DNA of 39,120 nt from a virus: positions 1-39,120 of IMG/VR virus record IMGVR_UViG_3300024520_000201; one strand, written 5' to 3'. Positions 14,745 to 22,207 of this stretch are shown here, one piece after another. Under the pieces are notes generated by a model. It made no database searches. It worked only from the letters and a program-made list of their open reading frames with translations, and was not told the origin of the DNA. Positions within the stretch are counted from its first letter, which is position 1. Each line of letters starts with the position of its first letter. The position numbers were made by a program, and so were the translations under genes.

Positions 14745-16651
14745 CAGCACAGCAACCACTACTGATGACAGCAACACCTGACACTAGCAAGTGGTTGCCA
14801 CCTGTCAGCTTTCCGCGACTGTGGGAAGCCAAGTCAGTCACCATTGATACTGAGACAAGGGACCCCAGGTTAGATACCTGGGGTCCTGCTTGGCACAAGA
14901 AAGAGTCAGACGCCTATATGGTGGGTGTGTCTGTTGAAGCTGACGGTTGGGTAGGTTACTACCCCCTTGCTCATGCCAACGGCAACAACATGGATAACAA
15001 AATTGTGTTACGTTGGTTGAGCAAGGTGCTCAAAGCTGACAACGAGAAAGTGTTTCACAATGCAAGCTATGATCTGGGGTGGTTGTCGCACAGTGGTCTA
15101 ACACAGATTGGTGGTACCATCTTTGACACAGCAGCAGCTGCACCACTGCTTGACGAGCACAGGCTTTCGTACTCCCTTGAGAACCTCTGCCAAGACTTCT
15201 TAGGACAGGGTAAGGTTGAGACGTGGCTACAGCAGCGTGCAAGAGAGCTTGGACTAGACCCCAAAGCAGACCTATGGCAGCTGCCACCACAGGACGTTGG
15301 CATGTACGCTGAAGGTGATGTCATACAGACACGAGCATTGGCTGAGCACTTGCGGCCACTGCTAGCAGAGCAAAACCTGACAGACCTTATGTCACTTGAG
15401 TGTAGGCTTATCCCTGGTCTGGTACGTACCAGGTTGAAAGGGGTGTGTGTAGATGTTGAAGCAGCTGAGCGCTTACGCCTGAAGCTTGGCAAAGATGCTG
15501 AGAAGCTTGCTCATGAACACAGAAAAGAGTTTGGCAAGTACACCAACCCTAACAGCAATGTTGAGATTGCTGCTGTCTGTCATCGCCTAGGTATCAGCCA
15601 CCCTTACACAAAAGAAGGTAATCCAAGCTTCGTCAAAGAGTGGCTAGAATCGCACAAGCACCCACTTTTCAAGTCAATACGCATGATGCGCCAGCTAGCA
15701 ACTATGCGTGGTCTGCTGAAGAGCATTGTATATGATTACAACTATAATGGTCGTATTCATTGCAGTCTGAACCAGCTGCGTGGTGACAAGGAAGGAAGCA
15801 TAAAGGGAACTGTGTCAGGCAGGTTCAGCAGCAGTCACCCCAACCTGCAACAGGTACCAGAGCGTGACCCCTTCTGGGGTCCGTTGTTCCGGTCACTCTT
15901 CATACCATCCAAGGGCAAGCGTTGGATTAGCGCTGACTATGCTGAGCAAGAGTACAGGCTCATTGTACACTTTGCGTTGTTGCTGCGCTTACCAGGTGCA
16001 AAGGAAGCAGCAGCAGCATATAGGGTAGCTGGTGCAAGCTTCCACCAGATGGTTGCTGACCTGCTTGGCAGACCAAAGGAAAGGAAACTGTGTAAGCAGC
16101 TCAACTTTGGTATGGCCTATGGTATGGGTGAAGGGTTGCTAGCTGCTAGCCTCGCTTTGACGCTTGAGGCAGCAAGACCACTGCTGACACTTTATCATGA
16201 TAAAGCACCCTTCATCAGAGATTTACGTGATGCCTGTAGCAACAGAGCTGAAGCAGCTGGGTACGTACACACAATATTGAAGAGACGTTGTCGCTTCCCA
16301 CTGTGGGAGCGTCGCACCTATGGCAAGGGTCAAGATGAAGTGTATGAGGCACCACTACCAAGGGAAGAAGCGCTCAAGAAGTGGGGCAACAGGGTCAGAC
16401 GAGCATGGTTACACAAAGCTATGAATAGGGTGATACAGGGTGGTGGTGCTGACATCACCAAGGCAAGCATGGCAGCGTGCTATGACGCCGGTATTGACCC
16501 ACTGCTGCAAGTGCATGATGAGCTTGACTTTGAGAGTGATAGCCCTGATGAATCAGACAAGGTCAAGGAAATCATGCAGGACACTGTACCCACTGACCCA
16601 CACATGGTGGTGGATGTAGGTATTGGTGACAATTGGGCGGAAGCTCACTAG
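14741..16651 (+). CDS. polA: DNA polymerase family A with 3'-5' exonuclease
   Basis: 636 residues. The exonuclease domain is intact: DTETRD (36-41), FHNASYDLGWL (105-115), YAEGDV (189-194). The polymerase domain has motif A SADYAEQEYRL (397-407, Asp399 and Glu404), motif B RKLCKQLNFGMAYG (448-461, with Arg448, Lys452, Phe456, Tyr460) and motif C VHDE (591-594). The residue matching E. coli Phe762 is Phe (456), not the Leu or Tyr seen in many marine phages. No 5'-nuclease domain. This is the replicative polymerase of the phage. It overlaps the nucleotidase gene before it. Confidence 0.97.
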   Translation: MTAQQPLLMTATPDTSKWLPPVSFPRLWEAKSVTIDTETRDPRLDTWGPAWHKKESDAYMVGVSVEADGWVGYYPLAHANGNNMDNKIVLRWLSKVLKADNEKVFHNASYDLGWLSHSGLTQIGGTIFDTAAAAPLLDEHRLSYSLENLCQDFLGQGKVETWLQQRARELGLDPKADLWQLPPQDVGMYAEGDVIQTRALAEHLRPLLAEQNLTDLMSLECRLIPGLVRTRLKGVCVDVEAAERLRLKLGKDAEKLAHEHRKEFGKYTNPNSNVEIAAVCHRLGISHPYTKEGNPSFVKEWLESHKHPLFKSIRMMRQLATMRGLLKSIVYDYNYNGRIHCSLNQLRGDKEGSIKGTVSGRFSSSHPNLQQVPERDPFWGPLFRSLFIPSKGKRWISADYAEQEYRLIVHFALLLRLPGAKEAAAAYRVAGASFHQMVADLLGRPKERKLCKQLNFGMAYGMGEGLLAASLALTLEAARPLLTLYHDKAPFIRDLRDACSNRAEAAGYVHTILKRRCRFPLWERRTYGKGQDEVYEAPLPREEALKKWGNRVRRAWLHKAMNRVIQGGGADITKASMAACYDAGIDPLLQVHDELDFESDSPDESDKVKEIMQDTVPTDPHMVVDVGIGDNWAEAH

Positions 16652-16664
16652 AAGGGGGAGCGTG

Positions 16665-17147
16665 GTGAAGTCAGAGAAAGATGCCTATCGACTGCTGAAG
16701 GAACACTTTTCAGGTATGTTCGCTGTACACCATACAAGGTTGGAGAATTGGGCAGGTACTGGTGTGCCTGACGTCAATTGGTGTTTCAGTGTACAGGGTG
16801 AAGGTGTTGAGGTCTGGACTGAGTTGAAGTTTATGAAGGGCTTTCAGTTCCGGTCAGAGTTGAAGGCAGCTCAGGCTATATGGTTGCGCAACCGTTGGCT
16901 TGCTGGTGGTCGTGCGTACCTGCTTGCTGTCCAACCACCTAACACATTTCTGTTGTGGGAGGGTCACAAGGCATCAAGGCTACGTGATGCTGACTCCCCT
17001 TTGAACGTGCCAACCGATGGCGTATACACAGGAGAGTATGCAGAGCTTGCGTTGGATATGCTCAACCACCAACCCCCTATAGTGCATCGTATCAGCATTG
17101 ACAGCTCAGCAGACAGCAAAGCTGAAACACTGTTCTGGGTAAGCTGA
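16665..17147 (+). CDS. VRR-NUC-like nuclease
   Basis: 160 residues from GTG 16665 with AGGGGGAG just upstream; GTG 16662 is an alternative. It shows the short PD-(D/E)XK layout of VRR-NUC proteins: GTGVPDVNW (31-39), then VEVWTELKF (48-56, Glu53-x-Lys55), then a Gln/Trp helix (AAQAIWLRNRWLAGG). Such nucleases cut branched or recombination DNA and often sit beside SNF2 helicases in phages, as here (next gene, 1-base overlap). A Holliday-junction or flap-processing role is likely; the exact substrate is unknown. Confidence 0.8.
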   Translation: MKSEKDAYRLLKEHFSGMFAVHHTRLENWAGTGVPDVNWCFSVQGEGVEVWTELKFMKGFQFRSELKAAQAIWLRNRWLAGGRAYLLAVQPPNTFLLWEGHKASRLRDADSPLNVPTDGVYTGEYAELALDMLNHQPPIVHRISIDSSADSKAETLFWVS

Positions 17148-18613
17148 TGAGCAGCTACCCATACAAGACTGAGCCAATGAAGCACCAGCGCTACATACTT
17201 GAGGGTATGTGGTTGCGCAGTGAAGTTGCCCTGCTTGCTGACATGGGGACAGGCAAAACCAAAATCATCCTTGACGAGGTGGGAGCGCTCCACCTGTACA
17301 GAAGTGGTGACACATACACAGATGGGTTGCTAGTCCTGTGTCCTAAGTCGCTTGTGTTCAATTGGCGTCAAGAGCTGTTGACGCACATGAGTGACACTGT
17401 GTCATATCGCTTTGCTTCTTGGACCAGCACACCAAACAAGAGTGAAGCCAAAGCACTGAAAGCTGTATCAGTAGCTGACCCCAATGAGGCAACGCTACAC
17501 ATACTTATCATGAACATTGAAGCCTTGAGGGAAAGGGGCAACAAAGCAGAGAAGCTTGCAGAAGCCTTCTTGAAGTCACACAAGTGTGTGATGATAGTAG
17601 ATGAAAGTACCTTTATCAAGAACCCTCAAGCCAAACGTACCAAGGCAGCGATACGCCTAGGCACCCTTGCACACACCAGGCGCATCTTGACAGGTACAGC
17701 AGTCGAGCAAAGCCCACTTGATGCCTGGTCTCAATTTCAGTTCCTACGTGCTGGCATCTTGGGTCATGACACCTTCACTGCCTTCAAAGGGTGCTACGCA
17801 ATTCAGCGTGACATGGAAGTTGGGCCTAAACGCTTCAAGATCGTAGTTGGATACCAGAGGCTTGAGCAGCTGTCAGCACGCATTGCAGAACACAGCTTTG
17901 TGATAAAGAAGAGCCAATGTCTAGACCTCCCACCCAAGGTGTACAAGACAGTGCTTGTACCTCTGACACCCGAACAACGCAGAGTGTATAAGCTCATGGA
18001 GAGTGAAGCACTGCTTGAGCTTGGTGGTGGAGCGCTCGCCACAGCACCTGAGATGATAACCAGGTTTCTCAGGCTTCATCAGATATGCAACGGTCACATG
18101 CTGGATGATGATGGCAAAGATGTGTACTTCAAGACAGACAGACTGAAGGTACTGACCGATACAATCCTTCCCGGGGTGAGTGGTTCTGCTGTCATCTGGG
18201 GACACTTTGTAGAGCCGTTGCGGTTGGTTGCTGATGCTATCGGTATGAAGTATGACCATGAGCAGGTGGCAATGTTTACTGGTGATGTGACCAAGGGCAA
18301 GCGTGCTCAGCTGGTTGCCTGTTTCCAAGACCCCACGCACCCATTACGCTTCTTGGTGGCAAACAAAACAGCTGCCTTTGGTCTGACGCTCACAGCAGCT
18401 GACCATATGATTTATTACACCAACCAGTGGTCACCTGATGTCAGAATACAGAGTGAAGACAGAGCACATAGGAAGGGACAGGATAAGAGCGTCACTTACA
18501 TTGACATGATTGCACCTGACACAATAGAAATGGTGATAGCTCAAGCGCTCAAGAAGAAGGCTTCCGTTGCCAAGGTGGTCATGTCAGATGGGTTGAGGGG
18601 TATGAAGCTATGA
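17147..18613 (+). CDS. SNF2-type SF2 helicase/translocase
   Basis: 488 residues with a complete SF2 set: I LLADMGTGKTKI (30-41), Ia LVLCPKSLVFNW, II MIVDESTFIKN (DEST in place of DEAH), III RRILTGTAVEQSPLDAW, IV SAVIWGHF, V FGLTLTAADHMIYYTNQWSP, VI QSEDRAHRKGQ. It is the small stand-alone SNF2 form common in phages, likely a dsDNA translocase that moves proteins or remodels recombination or replication forks with the nuclease encoded just before it. Confidence 0.92.
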   Translation: MSSYPYKTEPMKHQRYILEGMWLRSEVALLADMGTGKTKIILDEVGALHLYRSGDTYTDGLLVLCPKSLVFNWRQELLTHMSDTVSYRFASWTSTPNKSEAKALKAVSVADPNEATLHILIMNIEALRERGNKAEKLAEAFLKSHKCVMIVDESTFIKNPQAKRTKAAIRLGTLAHTRRILTGTAVEQSPLDAWSQFQFLRAGILGHDTFTAFKGCYAIQRDMEVGPKRFKIVVGYQRLEQLSARIAEHSFVIKKSQCLDLPPKVYKTVLVPLTPEQRRVYKLMESEALLELGGGALATAPEMITRFLRLHQICNGHMLDDDGKDVYFKTDRLKVLTDTILPGVSGSAVIWGHFVEPLRLVADAIGMKYDHEQVAMFTGDVTKGKRAQLVACFQDPTHPLRFLVANKTAAFGLTLTAADHMIYYTNQWSPDVRIQSEDRAHRKGQDKSVTYIDMIAPDTIEMVIAQALKKKASVAKVVMSDGLRGMKL

Positions 18614-18930
18614 GGTGCCATGAGTGTGAAACCCAGATGACTAAGAAATACAGGCGACCACGCAGTTTCAAGTGGGTCTGCCCTGCCTGTGGTTGGTACT
18701 TTCCTGAGTGGGGTCTATTCCTTGACCCTGTACCATTCAAGAGAAGAGGTCTGCCACCAAGACCACCCCTACCTGCTCCACCTAGGCCCCTGTCCACACG
18801 TGATGGACAGCTGCCACCAGGACCACCCAACCACCTGGTGCGCTCACCTGGTACGCCTGGTGCGCTCCTGGTGGTCCTGGGGCCGCTCCTGGGTGCTGTG
18901 GTTGGCTTCCTGCTTGGGTACCTGCTCTAG
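18610..18930 (+). CDS. Zinc ribbon with Pro-rich linker and C-terminal membrane anchor
   Basis: 106 residues, ATGA overlap with the helicase. CHEC (3-6) and CPAC (24-27) form a zinc ribbon; a long Pro/Arg/Gly linker follows (RGLPPRPPLPAPPRP and on); the last ~25 residues are a hydrophobic helix (ALLVVLGPLLGAVVGFLLGYLL). The protein would sit tail-anchored in the inner membrane with a cytoplasmic zinc ribbon. I do not know a family with this layout. It ends at a hairpin terminator. Confidence 0.72.
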   Translation: MRCHECETQMTKKYRRPRSFKWVCPACGWYFPEWGLFLDPVPFKRRGLPPRPPLPAPPRPLSTRDGQLPPGPPNHLVRSPGTPGALLVVLGPLLGAVVGFLLGYLL

Positions 18931-18931
18931 C

Positions 18932-18961
18932 CCTGCAACCCCCTGCCATTGCAGGCGTTTT
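18932..18961 (+). terminator. Hairpin terminator closing the replication block
   Basis: CCTGCAA (18932-18938) pairs with TTGCAGG (18949-18955) with a 10-nt loop, then CGTTTTGC. The stem begins within the first bases after the stop of the membrane zinc-ribbon gene. It is followed by a good promoter at 18980, which together suggest a transcription unit boundary. Confidence 0.6.
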
Positions 18962-18979
18962 GCTATCTATACGCAATAG

Positions 18980-19008
18980 TTGATACGGCTCTATATAGTC
19001 GGTACAAT
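18980..19008 (+). promoter_or_regulatory. Sigma70-like promoter for the second small-gene block
   Basis: TTGATA at 18980-18985, exactly 17 bp, then TACAAT at 19003-19008: five of six consensus bases in each box at optimal spacing. Transcription would begin near 19015, about 50 bases before the ATG at 19065, in an otherwise AT-rich gap of 134 bases. This would give the block at 19065-21395 its own expression. Confidence 0.72.
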
Positions 19009-19064
19009 TTGGTTTGGTTGTGTTTAGTTCTTTAACAGTTTCATTGAGAAAGGGGGTTGCAGGG

Positions 19065-19346
19065 ATGGCAGACAGGAAATCAAAACGGATCGCAGTATCA
19101 GGGCATGGTAAAGCTGCCTTCAACTCTGCTGATTTTTGGGCACACTCAGCAAGGGAGCACAGGCGCAACGCATCAACACACGTACGTACAGCTATGGGTT
19201 ACATCAGGCTTCATGGTTTCCGTCACCCGATGGCTACCACGTTTGCTCGGCACGCTGGCGAGCAGTACAAGTATGCACTTGAGAGTGACGCAAGTTTGCG
19301 TCACCAACAGGCGCGGTTTTGGCGTTTGACACTTTCAGACAACTAG
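19065..19346 (+). CDS. Small basic protein
   Basis: 93 residues from ATG 19065, with AGAAAGGGGG at 19048-19057; the frame open from 19014 lacks a site and would start near the transcription start. It is His/Arg/Lys rich (DRKSKRIAVSGHGKAAF, REHRRNASTHVRTAMGYIR) and likely binds nucleic acid or an acidic partner. No family recognised. First gene after the promoter at 18980, so probably made in quantity. Confidence 0.68.
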   Translation: MADRKSKRIAVSGHGKAAFNSADFWAHSAREHRRNASTHVRTAMGYIRLHGFRHPMATTFARHAGEQYKYALESDASLRHQQARFWRLTLSDN

Positions 19347-19373
19347 AAAGGACATACAACAATGAGTATCAAG
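19343..19373 (+). repeat. Start cassette copy 1
   Basis: CTAGAAAGGA, nine variable bases, then ATGAGTATCAAGG. It contains the stop of the upstream gene (TAG), the ribosome site (AAAGGA) and the first four codons (Met-Ser-Ile-Lys) of the gene at 19362. Two further copies occur at 20466 and 20691. Confidence 0.85.
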
Positions 19374-19754
19374 GCAACGACTACAGCGCAATGTATCGCA
19401 ATGGTGTGTCATGCTCATCACGTGGCAATGACAGCAAAGGACTCAACTGACGCAAGCAGGTTGGTGACCAAGGCAGTGACCAAGCTGAGCCTTGAGGCAA
19501 TTGAGTGTACGCTGCCACATGGTGCAACCGTCAAGGTTGAGAACAGCAGCAGGGGCCGACTTGTGTTGAAGCTGCCTGCCAAGGTGCCTGCTGGCTTCAT
19601 ACGTATCAACATTGCACCCACCTTTGATGGGTTTGATGCTGACGCGCCAATGCTCCCCAAGCATGAGCTGAGCAGGGAATACGCTGCTCAGCTCTCAAGG
19701 CATGTGACGTCAGTCTGTGTAGCGCTGGCATCCAACTTCAGCAAGAAGGGGTAA
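19362..19754 (+). CDS. Hypothetical protein starting MSIK
   Basis: 130 residues, starting in the first start-cassette copy. Helical N-terminal part (AQCIAMVCHAHHVAMTAKD, ASRLVTKAVTKLSLEAIE), then beta-like VKVENSSRGRLVLKLPAKV and GFIRINIAPTFDGF. No Cys cluster of zinc type, no membrane helix. Function unknown. Confidence 0.68.
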   Translation: MSIKATTTAQCIAMVCHAHHVAMTAKDSTDASRLVTKAVTKLSLEAIECTLPHGATVKVENSSRGRLVLKLPAKVPAGFIRINIAPTFDGFDADAPMLPKHELSREYAAQLSRHVTSVCVALASNFSKKG

Positions 19755-19759
19755 CCAGT

Positions 19760-20260
19760 ATGTGTAGGAAATCTGACACCAAGTTGTTTCTGCAAGCAAG
19801 TGACTTGCTTTTGCATTTCGCCATGCCTGTAGAAGACGACAAGAAGCGTGAAGCGTTGCAGGTCTCGTTGGCATTGCGTGACTTGGCAGTAGCTGAAGAA
19901 GGGCAACACAGGACAGTTGCACAGGCTATTGCTGATAGTTCTGCTGCACTGCGCAAGCTTGAGCACAGCACACCCAGTGACAAGCTCAGCAGGCTCACCC
20001 TGACTGATGAGCTTGCACGTCTGCAACGACAGCTGCCCAATGACGTCAGGTTCGATTGGAAGCGCACAACGGTCAGGGCTATTGCCTTGTGGGTTGAGTC
20101 AGTCAGTGAGCACCCACTGCTCATCTTTGTGTACCCCCTACACACAGCAGGTACCTATGACCTGCGAGCTGACGACCGAGCCAACGCAATCATGTTTAAC
20201 CAGAGTCTGCTGCTTGCTGAGATCTACAACGCTCTGTCAGCGCTTGAGGTGGAAGCATGA
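19760..20260 (+). CDS. Hypothetical protein
   Basis: 166 residues, ATG 19760 after AAGGGG. Mostly helical (LFLQASDLLLHFAMPVEDD, EALQVSLALRDLAVAEEG, LTDELARLQRQLPNDV), then a hydrophobic beta-like stretch (HPLLIFVYPLHTAGTY) and a final helix. No recognised motif. It overlaps the next gene (ATGA). Confidence 0.66.
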   Translation: MCRKSDTKLFLQASDLLLHFAMPVEDDKKREALQVSLALRDLAVAEEGQHRTVAQAIADSSAALRKLEHSTPSDKLSRLTLTDELARLQRQLPNDVRFDWKRTTVRAIALWVESVSEHPLLIFVYPLHTAGTYDLRADDRANAIMFNQSLLLAEIYNALSALEVEA

Positions 20261-20469
20261 CTCAGAAGGACTCAACACAGTTCAGTGATGAGCTGAGGCA
20301 TCACCAATGCACTGGCTACACCTGGTGGGAGTTTGATGCACAAGGCATTGAGTTGTGCAGGGTGTGTGATGAGTGCAAGGAAGCCAAGCTGTCTAGGTAC
20401 CGCCCTGAGATCTTGTCAGGGTATACACAGGCAGATGTTGACGAGCCAATCGAACCTGAAGACTACTAG
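20257..20469 (+). CDS. Small Cys-rich protein
   Basis: 70 residues. The segment ELCRVCDECKEAKLSRYRPE holds three Cys in a CxxCxxC arrangement, with a further Cys and His upstream (HHQC): a likely single zinc site. The acidic end (DVDEPIEPED) follows. I associate this sequence style with a family of short proteins in environmental phages and bacteria but cannot name it. Function unknown. Confidence 0.7.
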   Translation: MTQKDSTQFSDELRHHQCTGYTWWEFDAQGIELCRVCDECKEAKLSRYRPEILSGYTQADVDEPIEPEDY

Positions 20470-20497
20470 AAAGGATAAGGGACAATGAGTATCAAGG
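20466..20497 (+). repeat. Start cassette copy 2
   Basis: CTAGAAAGGA, nine bases, ATGAGTATCAAGG, in the same arrangement as copy 1: stop of the gene at 20257, ribosome site, and Met-Ser-Ile-Lys start of the gene at 20485. Confidence 0.85.
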
Positions 20498-20694
20498 AAG
20501 AGACAAAGCTTGAAGAGCCATTGCTGCATGAGCTGAGTGGTGGAGTAGCCAAGGACTACTGCACCAACTGCAAGAGTGACAACCCTGACGTTGGCTACGT
20601 CGAAGGTGGTACACGTGAGGCGGATGCTGAGGAATGGTGCGACTGCTGCTTTCGTTCTGTTGTCATGACCAAGTCATGGGATGATGAAGTCTAG
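20485..20694 (+). CDS. Small zinc-binding protein starting MSIK
   Basis: 69 residues, begins in the second start cassette. CTNC (about 26-29) and CDCC (about 52-55) give a four-Cys zinc ribbon separated by a Gly/Glu loop. Acidic overall. Function unknown; one of several zinc proteins in the early arm. Confidence 0.68.
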   Translation: MSIKEETKLEEPLLHELSGGVAKDYCTNCKSDNPDVGYVEGGTREADAEEWCDCCFRSVVMTKSWDDEV

Positions 20695-20721
20695 AAAGGA
20701 GAATGACCAGTGAGTATCAAG
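20691..20721 (+). repeat. Start cassette copy 3
   Basis: CTAGAAAGGA, nine bases, then GTGAGTATCAAG: stop of the gene at 20485, ribosome site and Met-Ser-Ile-Lys start of the gene at 20710. It differs from copies 1 and 2 by GTG in place of ATG and by the base after AAG. Confidence 0.85.
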
Positions 20722-20895
20722 CCCATCAGAGTCACAATACGGTTTACCACTTGGGATGAGTACAGGGTTACAGCCCCTGATAAGCGTGAAGAGTCTGCGT
20801 ACTACACACCTGACAAGGAAGATGCAGAACAGACAGCACGTGCAATGTACGCACCTGCTGAAATCACCATCAAGCATAGAAGGGACCAACCATGA
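20710..20895 (+). CDS. Small protein starting MSIK
   Basis: 61 residues from GTG 20710. Beta-type start (KPIRVTIRFTTWDEYRVTAP), then a charged helix (YTPDKEDAEQTARAMYA) and a beta-like end. Compact, soluble, no Cys. Overlaps the next gene by 4 bases. Function unknown. Confidence 0.62.
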   Translation: MSIKPIRVTIRFTTWDEYRVTAPDKREESAYYTPDKEDAEQTARAMYAPAEITIKHRRDQP

Positions 20896-21395
20896 TGTAT
20901 GAAGACAGACTAGAAGCAGTCAACTACGCCAATGACTCAAGAGTCAGGGCACTGGATGACCCTAGACACAAGTATGTGGTTGATGAAGACAAGATGACTG
21001 TGACAGTACGTTGGGACGACTGGGAAGCTGACCCTGATGGCAACGAGTGCATAGAGCATGAGGCAACCTTCCCTGCACACGCTGTTGTGTGTAACGTCTG
21101 TGATGGCAAGGGTAGTCACGTTGCTCCTGGTATCGACTCCAACGGACTCACAGCAGATGACTTCTATGATGACCCTGACTTTGCTGAGGGGTACCACAGG
21201 GGTGCCTACAACCAGACGTGCAACCTTTGCAAGGGCAAGCGTGTGACCTTTGAGCCTGACCATGACGCAATAATGTGTGGTGAGCCTGTACGCAAGGAGC
21301 TGTACCTTTCTTGGTGTAAGGATGCTGAGCAGGCAGCTCAAGACGCAGCCTACGCTCATGCTGAGCACATGGCAGAGGTCAGGGCAGGGTGCTAA
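20892..21395 (+). CDS. DnaJ-type zinc-finger protein
   Basis: 167 residues. Two Cys pairs of the DnaJ central type occur: CNVCDGKGSHV (about residue 67-77) and CNLCKGKRV (about 111-119), separated by a Gly/Asp/Tyr linker (GLTADDFYDDPDFAEGYHRG). The N-terminal ~60 residues are a beta-rich acidic domain. Similar proteins with CxxCxGxG, an Asp-rich linker and a second CxxCxG are frequent in phage accessory regions as far as I recall; their function is not known to me. No J-domain, so it is not a DnaJ chaperone. Last gene of the early arm. Confidence 0.72.
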   Translation: MMYEDRLEAVNYANDSRVRALDDPRHKYVVDEDKMTVTVRWDDWEADPDGNECIEHEATFPAHAVVCNVCDGKGSHVAPGIDSNGLTADDFYDDPDFAEGYHRGAYNQTCNLCKGKRVTFEPDHDAIMCGEPVRKELYLSWCKDAEQAAQDAAYAHAEHMAEVRAGC

Positions 21396-21424
21396 TTGGG
21401 GGATAAACCACCCAATCTGAGATA

Positions 21425-21457
21425 GGCTCTCAGACGCTCAGAACGGCTCTCAGACGC
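21425..21457. repeat. Short direct repeat before the convergent terminator
   Basis: GGCTCTCAGACGC occurs at 21425-21437 and 21445-21457 (20-bp period). It lies in the 220-base gap between the converging arms (21396-21615), which has no gene. The gap also holds a CTGTGAG/CTCACAG hairpin at 21550-21567 and the main terminator. Confidence 0.7.
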
Positions 21458-21489
21458 GAGCGCCCCTGCTGACGCTGTGAGCACGCACA

Positions 21490-21523
21490 AAAGACCCCCA
21501 GGTACACGTACCTGGGGGTCTTT
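21490..21523. terminator. Bidirectional terminator between converging arms
   Basis: AAAGACCCCCAGGTAC (21490-21505) and GTACCTGGGGGTCTTT (21508-21523) form a perfect 16-bp inverted repeat with two central bases; in RNA the loop opens to about six. Each strand reads into a T-run (or A-run) with a GC-rich stem, so it can stop RNA polymerase from both sides. It is placed exactly where early (plus) and late (minus) transcripts meet. Confidence 0.92.
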
Positions 21524-21615
21524 GCCTGCCCTGAGTCGTCTGAGCGCCCCTGTGAGGTAGCTCACAGCTAGGTCCCGCCTGGTGGCACCTCAACCAGAGG
21601 TGTAGTGAAATACCG

Positions 21616-22197
21616 TCAGGTACCTACAGGACCCTGGTCAATGTCAGGGGTCAGCTGGTCAGGGGTCCACCAGCGCTCAACTCGGATACCCATAGCATCG
21701 ACATAATCAACCTGACACTGTGTCGTATGGTTTCTGTAGTGAGCGATACCCACCACTTCACCTGACCCCTTTTCGGATACACGTACAGGTATACCAAGCC
21801 CAATATATTCAATGTTCAATGGTCTTCCTTCCATGTAGTAGGGGTGGGGGTGCATGGGGTAGTACATGGTAACACTACCAGGCGTCAGCAGTTCAGGGTT
21901 TGCCTGGTAGTGGTCAATGAGCGCACGACAGATAGCAATGGGTTTCTCAATTGCCTCACGTGCCAGCAAGCGCTTGGCAGGGTCAGCGATCAGCGATAGC
22001 CCTGCTTCATGTGTGCCAGACGCTACTGCAATCTCATGAGCAGCAACTGAGCTACGGCATAGCTCAAGAGCTGCACCACGTGCCTTGGCTGTCTTCTCTG
22101 GTGACAGTGCTGCACAGCTGAGCTGTACGCAAAGGAAGAACAGCACACCAAGCAATGCTGGTAACTCAAGTGACATGACACAACGCAGATACTTCAT
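21616..22197 (-). CDS. Exported or membrane-anchored protein, candidate lysis accessory
   Basis: 193 residues from ATG 22197, with AAAGGAG just upstream (22202-22208); the frame opens earlier without a site. The N-terminus is a signal peptide or membrane anchor (ELPALLGVLFFLCVQLSCAAL). Cys in LSCAA is near a lipobox but not canonical. A helical part with two Cys follows, then a beta domain (GIPVRVSEKGSGEVVGIAHY, CQVDYVDAMGIRVERWW) that looks SH3-like. Last gene of the late arm. A periplasmic structural or spanin-like role is possible; no enzyme motif is seen. Confidence 0.62.
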   Translation of the reverse strand: MKYLRCVMSLELPALLGVLFFLCVQLSCAALSPEKTAKARGAALELCRSSVAAHEIAVASGTHEAGLSLIADPAKRLLAREAIEKPIAICRALIDHYQANPELLTPGSVTMYYPMHPHPYYMEGRPLNIEYIGLGIPVRVSEKGSGEVVGIAHYRNHTTQCQVDYVDAMGIRVERWWTPDQLTPDIDQGPVGT

Positions 22198-22207
22198 GAT
22201 GCTCCTT

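Noticed and set aside
16190-16205. 16-bp perfect palindrome CTTTATCATGATAAAG in the polymerase gene
   Set aside because: It lies in conserved coding sequence, and about one such palindrome is expected by chance in a sequence of this length.
21616-22197. Lipoprotein (outer spanin) assignment based on LSCAA
   Set aside because: The residues before Cys (Gln-Leu-Ser) do not match a normal lipobox, and the protein is larger than typical outer spanins.
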